Under the pieces are notes generated by a model. The model saw only the letters and a list, made by a program, of their open reading frames with translations. It searched no databases and was not told the origin of the DNA. From contig CAYPLH010000056.1 in the NCBI GenBank assembly GCA_964411505.1, forward strand, positions 1 through 25,487: DNA of 25,487 nt. The letters run 5' to 3'. Below are positions 17,491 to 24,311 of this stretch, in pieces (position 1 is the stretch's first letter; each line of letters begins with the position of its first letter). The stretch is from CAYPLH01 sp964411505. Lineage in GTDB: Bacteria > Bacillota > Clostridia > CAYPLH01 > DUMO01. The position numbers and the translations under genes are program-made.

Positions 17491-17499
17491 TGAATTATA
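17491..17499. repeat. Target-site duplication, left copy
   Basis: TGAATTATA, identical to 19421-19429 on the other side of the transposase-bearing segment. The left copy lies in the leader of the Rsm22-like gene, just upstream of its ribosome site. An identical 9-base copy at the opposite junction shows transposition generated it, and its perfection suggests a recent insertion. Confidence 0.85.
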
Positions 17500-17501
17500 G
17501 T

Positions 17502-17512
17502 TAGTGTAAAGT
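17502..17512 (+). repeat. Left terminal inverted repeat of the insertion sequence
   Basis: TAGTGTAAAGT, the exact reverse complement of 19409-19419. It overlaps a local palindrome, AGTGTAA-6-TTACACT at 17503-17522, which could be a transposase-binding site. Confidence 0.8.
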
Positions 17513-17525
17513 TAATTACACTTGG

Positions 17526-17552
17526 TTTATATTGAAACATGCTATTTATCAA
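17526..17552 (-). promoter_or_regulatory. Weak outward-facing promoter candidate at the IS left end
   Basis: On the minus strand TTGATA (17552-17547) and TATAAA (17531-17526) are spaced by 15 bases, pointing out of the insertion sequence into the Rsm22-like gene. The spacing is shorter than the usual 17, so activity is doubtful. If real it would restore expression of the downstream operon half. Confidence 0.25.
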
Positions 17553-17578
17553 GGGAGGCAGGGTTTTTTGATATAAAA

Positions 17579-17671
17579 AAACAATGACCCCCTGTTTTCT
17601 GGTATAATTGAGTCGCCAAAACCAAAAACCCAAAAAGGAAGGTGGTCATTGTTTAAACTCAATTATATCAG
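17579..17671 (+). promoter_or_regulatory. Interleaved inverted repeats in the transposase leader
   Basis: Two pairs of complementary segments alternate in order a-b-a'-b'. Pair a is AAACAATGACC (17579-17589) with GGTCATTGTTT (17644-17654), 11 bp perfect. Pair b is CTGGTATAATTGAG (17599-17612) with CTCAATTATATCAG (17658-17671), 13 of 14 with a G-U pair. They can form a pseudoknot or two mutually exclusive hairpins around the 5' end of the transposase gene. Segment b contains TATAAT, so transcription could also start there. A role in limiting transposase expression is inference. Confidence 0.55.
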
Positions 17672-19089
17672 TTTTAGTAGCATATAATCAATTTTTACTT
17701 GCTCAAATCCATCAATTATTACTGTTCATTGTGAAGAACATACCATTGAGATCATCAAAGTACAATATTACAAGCCCCAAGTACAGTAAACTCACTGTTG
17801 ATAAACTCCCTGTCATCAAACAACCTGAGAGGTTGGATTACAAGGCTATACTTGCTGATTACAAATCCAAGCACGGCAAGGATCTTAAGCCAGTCAAGTC
17901 CCGAGGCAGCAACCCTGTCCCTGCTGGTATAGTATGCCAACGCTGTGGTGCGCCTCATACCTATCTCTACGACAATACCGGCGGACGTGGTCAGCTCTTG
18001 TGCAAGGTCTGCGGCCTTAGGTTCGACAAGGGCAAAACCAACTTTAAAATCGGCGCCTTAGTCTGTCCTTACTGCGGCCATATCCTCGTCAAGAAAAAGG
18101 ACCGTAAGCATTTCAACATACATAAGTGTGTCAACAAGAACTGTTCATACTACCTCGACGCCCTCGGCAAGTTATCCCCCGAAGAAAAAGCTGAATACCA
18201 GCAAGATAAGCATAAATTCAAACTCCATTACATCTACCGGGAATTTACCATCGACTATTTCAAGATGGACTTATCTTCTTTGCCCAAAGGAGCTACCAAT
18301 CTGACTTTCCGGAATTTCTCTCCGCATATCATGGGGCTTTGCCTTACATACCATGTCAATCTGGGGCTTTCTACACGGGCCACCGCTAGGGCTCTCTGGG
18401 AAGTGCATCAGGTGAAAATCTCACACACTATGGTAGCTAACTATGCACGGACTGCTGCCGCACTCGTTAAACCTTTTATTGATGATTACGATTACAAACC
18501 CACTAACTATCTTGCAGCCGACGAAACCTACACAAAAGTCAGAGGCATTCGGCACTATGTCTGGTTTATCATGGATGCCATTAAGAAGTCTATCCTCGGA
18601 TATCAGATTTCCAACACCCGAGATGTGGGCCCCTGCATACTTGCGATGCGCATGGCCTTCTCTAAATTCAAAGATTTCCCCGGTATGGCCCTTAAGTTTA
18701 CTGCTGATGGATATTCTGCCTACAAGCTTGCACAGCAGCAATTCATGCTGCAAGGCTTTGACTTCAACCTGATCCAAGTTATTGGGCTTACCAATGACGA
18801 TCCTGTATCTTCTGAATACCGCTGGCTTAAACAAATCATCGAGCGCCTCAACAGGACTTTCAAGTTCTCCTATCAGGTCACCAATGGCTATGGCAGTGGG
18901 GAAGGCTCCAATACTCATGTAGCGCTCTTTGTTGCATACTACAATTTCCTCCGTCCACACTCCTACACCTACTGGCAGTCTTTGAACATCATTCCGGAGC
19001 TCGAATCAGTCCCCAATATGCCTGGTAAGTGGCAGAAACTCATCGAGTTGTCACAGCAGTTATTTTTGTCAAAACAAGCAGCTTGCTAA
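17608..19089 (+). CDS. DDE transposase with N-terminal zinc-ribbon pairs
   Basis: Transposase of up to 493 residues. Two zinc-binding regions come first: C110/C113 with C132/C135, and C153/C156 with C174/C179. A helix-turn-helix-like stretch (GLSTRATARALWEVH) precedes the RNase H-like catalytic domain. That domain has D305 (AADETYTKVRG), D367 (FTADGYSAY) and E412 (QIIERLNRTFK), so the DDE triad is complete and the gene appears functional. The true start is unclear: the frame opens at TTG 17608, which overlaps a TATAAT and lacks a ribosome site. The AAGGAAGGTGG at about 17636-17646 precedes no in-frame ATG, GTG or TTG at normal spacing. The 3' end is at TAA 19087-19089. Confidence 0.92.
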   Translation: MSRQNQKPKKEGGHCLNSIISVLVAYNQFLLAQIHQLLLFIVKNIPLRSSKYNITSPKYSKLTVDKLPVIKQPERLDYKAILADYKSKHGKDLKPVKSRGSNPVPAGIVCQRCGAPHTYLYDNTGGRGQLLCKVCGLRFDKGKTNFKIGALVCPYCGHILVKKKDRKHFNIHKCVNKNCSYYLDALGKLSPEEKAEYQQDKHKFKLHYIYREFTIDYFKMDLSSLPKGATNLTFRNFSPHIMGLCLTYHVNLGLSTRATARALWEVHQVKISHTMVANYARTAAALVKPFIDDYDYKPTNYLAADETYTKVRGIRHYVWFIMDAIKKSILGYQISNTRDVGPCILAMRMAFSKFKDFPGMALKFTADGYSAYKLAQQQFMLQGFDFNLIQVIGLTNDDPVSSEYRWLKQIIERLNRTFKFSYQVTNGYGSGEGSNTHVALFVAYYNFLRPHSYTYWQSLNIIPELESVPNMPGKWQKLIELSQQLFLSKQAAC

Positions 19090-19123
19090 GCTTTTGCCAC
19101 CACAGTACCGTGGATGTCAAGGG

Positions 19124-19140
19124 CGGGCAGTTTTTGCCCG
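19124..19140 (+). terminator. Hairpin after the transposase gene
   Basis: CGGGCA-GTTTT-TGCCCG, a 6-bp GC-rich stem beginning 34 bases after the transposase stop codon. Only two T residues follow the stem, so it is a weak intrinsic terminator at best. Confidence 0.35.
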
Positions 19141-19201
19141 TTCATCGAAGGCGAAGCCGGAGACCCTTGATATCCTGCACTACACCCAAATCCTTTTGTC
19201 C

Positions 19202-19225
19202 AGGGCCTGTTACATAACAGGCCCT
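19202..19225. repeat. Perfect 11-bp hairpin in the IS tail
   Basis: Arms AGGGCCTGTTA and TAACAGGCCCT around a 2-base centre. It is the most stable palindrome in the window and would fold in DNA or RNA. It is not followed by a T tract. Its function in the element is unknown. Confidence 0.7.
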
Positions 19226-19250
19226 CTGCCTTCCGGCGAGGACGGGGTTT

Positions 19251-19326
19251 GGGGCAGAGCCCCATTAAAGCAGGGGTTCAGGGGGAATGCTCATTTCCCC
19301 TGACAGGGTTTGGGACAGAGTCCCAA
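19251..19326. repeat. Series of GC-rich hairpins in the IS tail
   Basis: Three hairpins in succession: GGGGC-AGA-GCCCC (19251-19263), TCAGGGG (19278-19284) with CCCCTGA (19297-19303), and TTGGGAC-AGA-GTCCCAA (19310-19326). The first and third share the frame GGGTTTGGG-CAGAG-CCCA and differ by a matched base-pair change (G-C to A-T), so pairing is conserved. Bases 19327-19420 hold nothing else I recognise apart from the terminal repeat. Confidence 0.6.
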
Positions 19327-19408
19327 GGTCTTAATCTTTAGATATGCTTTTCACTTTTCAATGTTCGTTTTTGCTTTTGATAATGCTATGTCCCGTTTTT
19401 CATACGCT

Positions 19409-19419
19409 ACTTTACACTA
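19409..19419 (-). repeat. Right terminal inverted repeat of the insertion sequence
   Basis: ACTTTACACTA on the plus strand, the exact reverse complement of 17502-17512. Together with the adjacent 9-bp duplication it sets the right boundary. Confidence 0.8.
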
Positions 19420-19420
19420 T

Positions 19421-19429
19421 TGAATTATA
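19421..19429. repeat. Target-site duplication, right copy
   Basis: TGAATTATA, identical to 17491-17499. It contains the TAA stop codon of the permease gene (19427-19425 on the minus strand), so insertion left that gene's end unchanged. Confidence 0.85.
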
Positions 19430-20267
19430 TATGTAGAGTTCCGTTTATGCTATTATATATTCGTTTTTGAAATATCATAAATATAATGAGCATTGGTATA
19501 ATAGACATAATTACGCCTGCACTTATTAAGTTGTATTTGTTTCCATATGGTCCTGTAAATGAATACAAAATATTGGAAACAGTTGCAAACTTATCTTTAT
19601 CTTGTAAGTAAAGTCCCGAAAGATAATAATCATTAAATACATATATGCCTTCTATTAGTACAGCTGTAACTATCGCAGGTAACATCATCGGAATATGAAT
19701 CCGAAAAAATGCGCCTATATAAGAGCAACCATTTAATAATGCATCGTCATCGTATGAAGTAGGTGTGTTCTTAAAATATTGCATAAAAATATATAATGGG
19801 ATTATGTTGATGCCCGACATTAAAATAATGTAGCCATGTAAAGTATTTACCAAATTTAGAAACAACATGGATTTGTACACGCTGACTTGCATCATAATTG
19901 CGGGAACAATATTAAATATAAGAACAAAATATTGTATTATTTTTGCTCCTTTAAATTTCAAACGATTCAGCGCATATGCTAACATAGCTGTAAGCATAAC
20001 AGACACCATCGCAGCAGCAACAGCTAGTCCTATCGTAATAAAAAATGCTTTGATAAAATTTTTATTATTTATAATATATAAGTAATTATCAAAATAAAGC
20101 CAATTGTCAGGCGGTTGAATTTTGCTTGTTGCAGCAAACTCAGCATCAGATTTTGATGAGGCGAATAAACAAGTTATAATTGGTATAATCGTCATTAGTG
20201 AAATCGCTATTAAAAAAAAATGAGAGGATATTGATTTATAAAATTTATAAATATATTCTTTTTTCAT
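19425..20267 (-). CDS. Carbohydrate-type ABC importer permease, MalG-like
   Basis: Inner-membrane permease of 280 residues with about six hydrophobic segments. The cytoplasmic EAA loop that contacts the importer ATPase is at about 173-193: DDDALLNGCS followed by FFRIHIP, in place of EAAxxDGAS. The leading residues are DDDA rather than EAA, a drift seen in some family members. The start overlaps the upstream permease stop by 4 bases (ATGA), showing coupled translation. Its partner is the 307-residue permease; the binding lipoprotein encoded beyond the insertion sequence probably completes the outer part. Its stop codon lies inside the target duplication of the insertion sequence. Confidence 0.9.
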   Translation of the reverse strand: MKKEYIYKFYKSISSHFFLIAISLMTIIPIITCLFASSKSDAEFAATSKIQPPDNWLYFDNYLYIINNKNFIKAFFITIGLAVAAAMVSVMLTAMLAYALNRLKFKGAKIIQYFVLIFNIVPAIMMQVSVYKSMLFLNLVNTLHGYIILMSGINIIPLYIFMQYFKNTPTSYDDDALLNGCSYIGAFFRIHIPMMLPAIVTAVLIEGIYVFNDYYLSGLYLQDKDKFATVSNILYSFTGPYGNKYNLISAGVIMSIIPMLIIFMIFQKRIYNSINGTLHI

Positions 20268-21187
20268 ATTTGCTGTTTCCTTTTTTTAGAGGAGAACTGA
20301 CTTTTCAACCTGATATTTTCCTCTCTATTTTGATAATAATGCAATATCCCCATAACTGATGTTGATAAAACAAGAATCAATATCGATATGAATACAGCCA
20401 TTACACTTGCTAACCCGACACGATGATATTTAAACGCTACTTTATGAATTTCAATTAAAAAAGTTGATGTATTGTTTGCTCCCATACTCGTTATTATGTA
20501 AGGTATTTCAAATTCCGATAACGCACTTGCCAACTTCAATGCAGCACAAGCGAAAATAACTGGAATAATATTGGGGAGAGTAATGTGTGTAAATTGTTTT
20601 CTCTTTGATGCTCCATCAATGATAGCCGCTTCATATATTGTTCGATCAACTGTTAGCATCGCACTAATAATCAATACTACGTAATAACCTAGATATCGCC
20701 ATATTGAAACAAACGCCAATGAAATATTGTTTATGTTTTGATCTCTTAACCAATACGGCAAGTAGTTTAATCCTATTCCACCTAGCAATGTATCCAATAC
20801 GGAACCACGTGTAAAAAAATGTTTGAAAATAAACCCTACTGCAATACCGTTAATTAGGTAAGGAAATAGTAATGTTCCTTTATATGTATTTTTTAGACTG
20901 ATTCTATTGCATAATACAGCGGCAATGATTACAGCAAAAAATAATTGCAATATTCCGCCAAATAAATAATAGCCGCTTCGAAATAATGCTTCAATGAAAG
21001 GCTGTGTAGTCAAAAGTTCTTTATAATTGTCTAAACCAACGAATCCAAAATTTTGAGAATAATTCATTGAAAAAAAGCTCGAATATACCATGTTCAAAAA
21101 TGGGATTATATTAAAGATGACTATATATAGCACTGGAAGTGAAACAAAAAACAATACTGCTATCCGCTTTTGTCTTTTGATTGACAA
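20264..21187 (-). CDS. Carbohydrate-type ABC importer permease, MalF/UgpA-like
   Basis: Inner-membrane permease of 307 residues with about six hydrophobic segments. It has the conserved EAA loop EAAIIDGASKRKQFTHITLP at about 186-205, which docks on the ATPase. It starts at TTG 21187, supported by an AAGGGGTGAG ribosome site at proper spacing; the next Met is too far downstream. The gap to the last M42-like gene is 88 bases and shows no clear terminator. No ATPase gene of the MsmK/UgpC type lies in the window, so the importer may borrow a shared one encoded elsewhere. The substrate is not predictable. Confidence 0.92.
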   Translation of the reverse strand: MSIKRQKRIAVLFFVSLPVLYIVIFNIIPFLNMVYSSFFSMNYSQNFGFVGLDNYKELLTTQPFIEALFRSGYYLFGGILQLFFAVIIAAVLCNRISLKNTYKGTLLFPYLINGIAVGFIFKHFFTRGSVLDTLLGGIGLNYLPYWLRDQNINNISLAFVSIWRYLGYYVVLIISAMLTVDRTIYEAAIIDGASKRKQFTHITLPNIIPVIFACAALKLASALSEFEIPYIITSMGANNTSTFLIEIHKVAFKYHRVGLASVMAVFISILILVLSTSVMGILHYYQNREENIRLKSQFSSKKRKQQI

Positions 21188-21275
21188 TTTCGCTCACCCC
21201 TTATAAATTTGTTTATGTCGCCGTCATTTTGACTGTCAAATTAGTACTGCCGTATTCACAAATTATTTAAAATTA

Positions 21276-22295
21276 TTATAGTGTTATTATTTTTGATAAT
21301 AATGTTATTGTGGCATTTACATCTTGTAGACCAACGATTCCGCCAGACGTGTTTGCATTACGACACGGAATATTAATAGAACAGACTTCTACACCGATTT
21401 CGGAGGATTGAATAGTATGAGCTTCATTGGTTTCATTTTGTAAAATCTCATATTGTATGTCAAGCCCAGTCATTTGTGCGGCTTTTTCAATTAATCGAAT
21501 CAGCCTTGGATTGCTTATGGTACGTGAATCCATAAGGCGAACCACAGGCCCATTTCCTAATGAAACATTGTGTGATTTATTGCGAAATGTTTCCTCTGTA
21601 ATATCTATAATAATCGCCATATCAGGTTTTATTTTACATGAGGCTGCATAAGCCCCTCGCCCACCACATTCTTTTAGCGAAAGCCTGTACCCAGGCAAAT
21701 TCTGTGTAGTGAAAACAGCATAAAAGTCATAGTTATAATTATTTATTTGCTGTAATACATTTATCAAAACTAAGCAACCAATAAGATTATCTGCAAAGGG
21801 CAACATTATGGTATTCCAAGGTTGGAGAACAACTGTTGCATCATAGACCGCAACATCTCCTTCTCGAATGTAAGCCATAGTCTCTTCACAAGTGTTAGCA
21901 CCAATATCTATGTATAATGTCAAAATGCTTTTATTGTCTTTGTTTGTTTCTACCTTTCCTTGTAAAACACGAATGCAACCCTTGGTACCATTCTCAAAAC
22001 GCACAGGGGTGTTTATGAGAGTATTTACACTACATTTTCCGACCGTTGAAAAAAAGATACGACCCTTTATATCAATGTGAAGTACAATGAAACCTATTAC
22101 ATCCATATGCGCTGTGACCATAAAACGCTTTCCTTCACCATGTTTATGGCAAATCAAGTTCCCAAGCGAATCATACGTTATTTTATCGACAAATTGCTTG
22201 CAAATATTTTCAATAAATTTAGCTTCTTGGTTTTCGTGCCCTGATGTTAAGGCCTTATTGATTAATCCGTTAAGTAATTCTATTGCGTCCTTCAT
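21276..22295 (-). CDS. M42-family peptidase paralogue with lost catalytic residues
   Basis: M42 (glutamyl/TET aminopeptidase) homologue of 339 residues, normal family length. The first metal ligands are kept: H63 and D65 in TAHMDVIGF, D169 in FADNLIGC and D231 in IIIDITEE. The catalytic Glu pair (usual TxxEEVG) is replaced by N199-L200 in TTQNLPGYR, followed by an inserted stretch up to GGRGA. The C-terminal His ligand (usual IPxRYxHS) is Asn315 in IPCRNANTS. It therefore should not work as a normal metallo-aminopeptidase. The start overlaps the previous gene by 4 bases (ATGA) behind AAGAGGTGAA. It may be a structural or regulatory subunit of a mixed M42 assembly, or have another activity. 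Confidence 0.85.
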   Translation of the reverse strand: MKDAIELLNGLINKALTSGHENQEAKFIENICKQFVDKITYDSLGNLICHKHGEGKRFMVTAHMDVIGFIVLHIDIKGRIFFSTVGKCSVNTLINTPVRFENGTKGCIRVLQGKVETNKDNKSILTLYIDIGANTCEETMAYIREGDVAVYDATVVLQPWNTIMLPFADNLIGCLVLINVLQQINNYNYDFYAVFTTQNLPGYRLSLKECGGRGAYAASCKIKPDMAIIIDITEETFRNKSHNVSLGNGPVVRLMDSRTISNPRLIRLIEKAAQMTGLDIQYEILQNETNEAHTIQSSEIGVEVCSINIPCRNANTSGGIVGLQDVNATITLLSKIITL

Positions 22296-23290
22296 GCATT
22301 CTTCACCTCTTGAATCTTAGTAATTATGTGTTTTAAAAGATCCGTTATTCTTTTAATATCCATACAATCTATACACTCCATTGCTGAGAACGAGTGACGT
22401 ATCGGTAATTTTATTGTTGATATATATCGTTTGTTTATTTCGAATGATTTGACAAATAATTTTTGAAAACTTATCGACTTCTCGATTGCTGTGCAATATA
22501 ATATTTCAGAAAAATTTTTTTCGCACGTATTAGGGATGCCATTACTAATAAAAGGGCCCTTATCAAATTTAATCGGTGTATGAAACTCATTTAAAGAAAT
22601 ATCTTCAAATAATTGTGATTCAAAACTAATAATATATTTTGGATTAATTTTTTCTACGAGATCATTATTTAAGCCATATTTCCACTTGGAACATATAAAA
22701 TATATATCAGTTGCAATATCATCCAATATTTCCATTACTTCCAACATTAAAATAAGTGTTGAAAAAGAACTCAGGTGGGGGCCAACTATTTTATTGCCAC
22801 AATATTCATACGAGGTTCCACTTATAATTCCGTAATCACCAATATTTAAATAAGCTTTCAAATCTGTATCACTAGTAGCTCCAACGTCGATATACAGCAT
22901 TTCTGCATTGATAGATGCAATATTATCGCTTTTATTTAAATCTTCATTTTTTGTGCGTATTGTTCCGATAACGCCATGTTGAAACTTTACATTAGTTCCG
23001 ATAAGATATGACGGTAATGCCCTATTATATAATTCGGTAAACTCAATTAAGCCTTCTTTTTTTATACCATTAGCAACAAAGGTATATGGCTCCAATATTT
23101 CTGCACTTAATAATATCTTTTCTCCAAAACCTTTTTTGTGACATATAAAATAATGTTCATTATGAATGCTACTCTCATCAACAAAAGATGTGGTTAACGA
23201 CTCTAATTCTTGGAGCATTTTTGACTCATTAACCCCAGACATATTTATAATATTAAGCAGTTTTAGGTATCGCTCATATAATGATGTCAT
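22292..23290 (-). CDS. Highly diverged M42-family pseudoenzyme
   Basis: Recognisable as an M42 homologue by length, by position among three relatives, and by retained pieces such as YLIGTNVKFQHGVIGTI, LYIDVGAT and LPIRHSFSAME. The metal site is gone: the HMDEVGF segment reads AEILEPYTF, the (F/L)DxR segment reads HLSSFSTL, and the Glu-Glu segment reads SKWKYGLN. Only the C-terminal His (RHSFS) remains. Catalytic M42 activity is excluded on known chemistry. The open frame reaches GTG 23299, but that GTG lies within the AGGTGAG ribosome site, so ATG 23290 (332 residues) is preferred, overlapping the previous gene's end by 17 bases. The frame is intact, so it is a maintained gene rather than a decaying one. 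Confidence 0.78.
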   Translation of the reverse strand: MTSLYERYLKLLNIINMSGVNESKMLQELESLTTSFVDESSIHNEHYFICHKKGFGEKILLSAEILEPYTFVANGIKKEGLIEFTELYNRALPSYLIGTNVKFQHGVIGTIRTKNEDLNKSDNIASINAEMLYIDVGATSDTDLKAYLNIGDYGIISGTSYEYCGNKIVGPHLSSFSTLILMLEVMEILDDIATDIYFICSKWKYGLNNDLVEKINPKYIISFESQLFEDISLNEFHTPIKFDKGPFISNGIPNTCEKNFSEILYCTAIEKSISFQKLFVKSFEINKRYISTIKLPIRHSFSAMECIDCMDIKRITDLLKHIITKIQEVKNA

Positions 23291-24311
23291 TGCACTCACC
23301 TACTTCATTAATAAATAATGTAGCCATTTTCAAAGTTTCCATTAAATCAGAAAGGCACAGAATACCATATGCACAATGAATATATCTTGTCGGAGTTCCC
23401 ATGCCAAATGCCAATGAGCCTCCTGCTGCAATGTGTATAATCTCGGAATCCGTTCCTCCTTTTCCTGTCTTGCCTAATTGCCATTTTATCTGTTGTCTAT
23501 CAGCTGCTTCAAGGATTCTATTTCTCAATGTTTTGTTATATATTGTGCCTCCATCAAGTACAGAAACAACAGGTCCTCCTCGTAAGCGACATGATTGCCT
23601 CTGCACATTTATTTCTGCAAAATCAGTGGCTAATGCTGTTTCCAAGACAAGACTTACTCCCGGTTTGATTCTATTTGCAATTACTTCTGCTCCTTTACAA
23701 TCTACTTCTTCTCCCGTAGAAAAAGCAAAATAAGTATCATATAATAAACTGTTTTCTATCATTTTAATCATAATTGCACAACCTATCCGGTCATCGAAAG
23801 CCTTTGCTCTTACGCAATCATCGTTTAATTCAATAAAATCGCTGTCAAAATATACAGGATCGCCTATATCAATTATTTTTTCAGATTCAAATCGACTAGT
23901 GTTTCCAATGTCTACACATAAATCTTCAATATCTGGTACGTATTTTATTTCTTCATCACTGCATATACCAAAACCATTTAGAGCTACTGCTCCAATTATT
24001 TTATTATCGCCAATACGAACACGATGGCCAATCAAAACACGAGGGTCAATACCGCCTACGCGAGTGAGATGCAATTGCCCCTCATCAGTAATATTTGTAA
24101 CAAGAAAGCCAACTTCATCCATATGTGCACAAATCAATACAGGACGGTTCCGCGGTTTTTCTCCTTTTTTGAAAGCAATTAAATTTCCAAGTGCATCTGT
24201 TTCTATTGTGTCCGCATAAGGCGATATCTGATGCATTATGTATTTTCGGACATCATCTTCATAACCAGCTACTCCATCTAAATTGCAAAGATTTTTTAGC
24301 AAATCTTTCAA
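23274..24311 (-). CDS. M42-family metallo-aminopeptidase, canonical active site
   Basis: Two-metal aminopeptidase of the M42 (TET/FrvX/PepA-like) family, 345 residues, cytosolic and usually a dodecamer in characterised members. All catalytic elements are present: H63 and D65 (CAHMDEVGF), bridging D173 (AFDDRIGC), catalytic E201 and metal ligand E202 (STGEEVDCKGA), E224 (LVLETA) and H312 (TPTRYIHC). GGTDSE at 285-290 is also typical. It starts at TTG 24311, whose TTGA overlaps the upstream stop and is supported by GGAGGTG 7 bases away. It is the only one of the four paralogues with a complete site. Trimming of peptides or hydrolysis of an imported or exported conjugate are both conceivable. 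Confidence 0.92.
   Translation of the reverse strand: MKDLLKNLCNLDGVAGYEDDVRKYIMHQISPYADTIETDALGNLIAFKKGEKPRNRPVLICAHMDEVGFLVTNITDEGQLHLTRVGGIDPRVLIGHRVRIGDNKIIGAVALNGFGICSDEEIKYVPDIEDLCVDIGNTSRFESEKIIDIGDPVYFDSDFIELNDDCVRAKAFDDRIGCAIMIKMIENSLLYDTYFAFSTGEEVDCKGAEVIANRIKPGVSLVLETALATDFAEINVQRQSCRLRGGPVVSVLDGGTIYNKTLRNRILEAADRQQIKWQLGKTGKGGTDSEIIHIAAGGSLAFGMGTPTRYIHCAYGILCLSDLMETLKMATLFINEVGECNDIII

Larger units (their letters stand above)
17500..19420 (+). mobile_element. Insertion sequence, about 1.92 kb, with DDE transposase
   Basis: Bounded by 9-bp direct repeats TGAATTATA (17491-17499 and 19421-19429). Near the ends are inverted repeats TAGTGTAAAGT (17502-17512) and ACTTTACACTA (19409-19419); the exact terminal base is uncertain by one because the ends differ slightly (GT versus T outside the repeat). 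The element holds one intact transposase on the plus strand, opposite to all surrounding genes, plus about 330 bases of hairpin-rich DNA after it. Its coding region looks more GC-rich than the flanks. It entered between the stop codon region of a permease gene and the ribosome site of an Rsm22-like gene, leaving both reading frames whole. The family is unassigned: transposase features resemble IS6/IS240-type DDE enzymes, but the duplication there is usually 8 bp. Confidence 0.88.

Noticed and set aside
17494..17499. Perfect TATAAT on the minus strand just upstream of the Rsm22-like gene, at the IS junction, as a hybrid promoter
   Set aside because: No -35-like hexamer lies 16-18 bases upstream in the IS end (AGTGTA is the best), and a start there would leave almost no leader before the ribosome site.
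17551..17566. GGGAGGCAGGG stretch considered as the left end of the insertion sequence
   Set aside because: No reverse-complement partner exists on the right side, whereas TAGTGTAAAGT with the 9-bp duplication gives consistent boundaries on both sides.
18421..18960. 179-residue open frame on the minus strand inside the transposase gene
   Set aside because: It lies wholly opposite the catalytic DDE domain, has no recognisable motif, and is a shadow of that codon usage.
19202..19326. GC-rich repeated hairpins considered as a CRISPR array
   Set aside because: Units differ in length and sequence, spacers are irregular, and no cas gene is present; they are palindromes within the insertion sequence.
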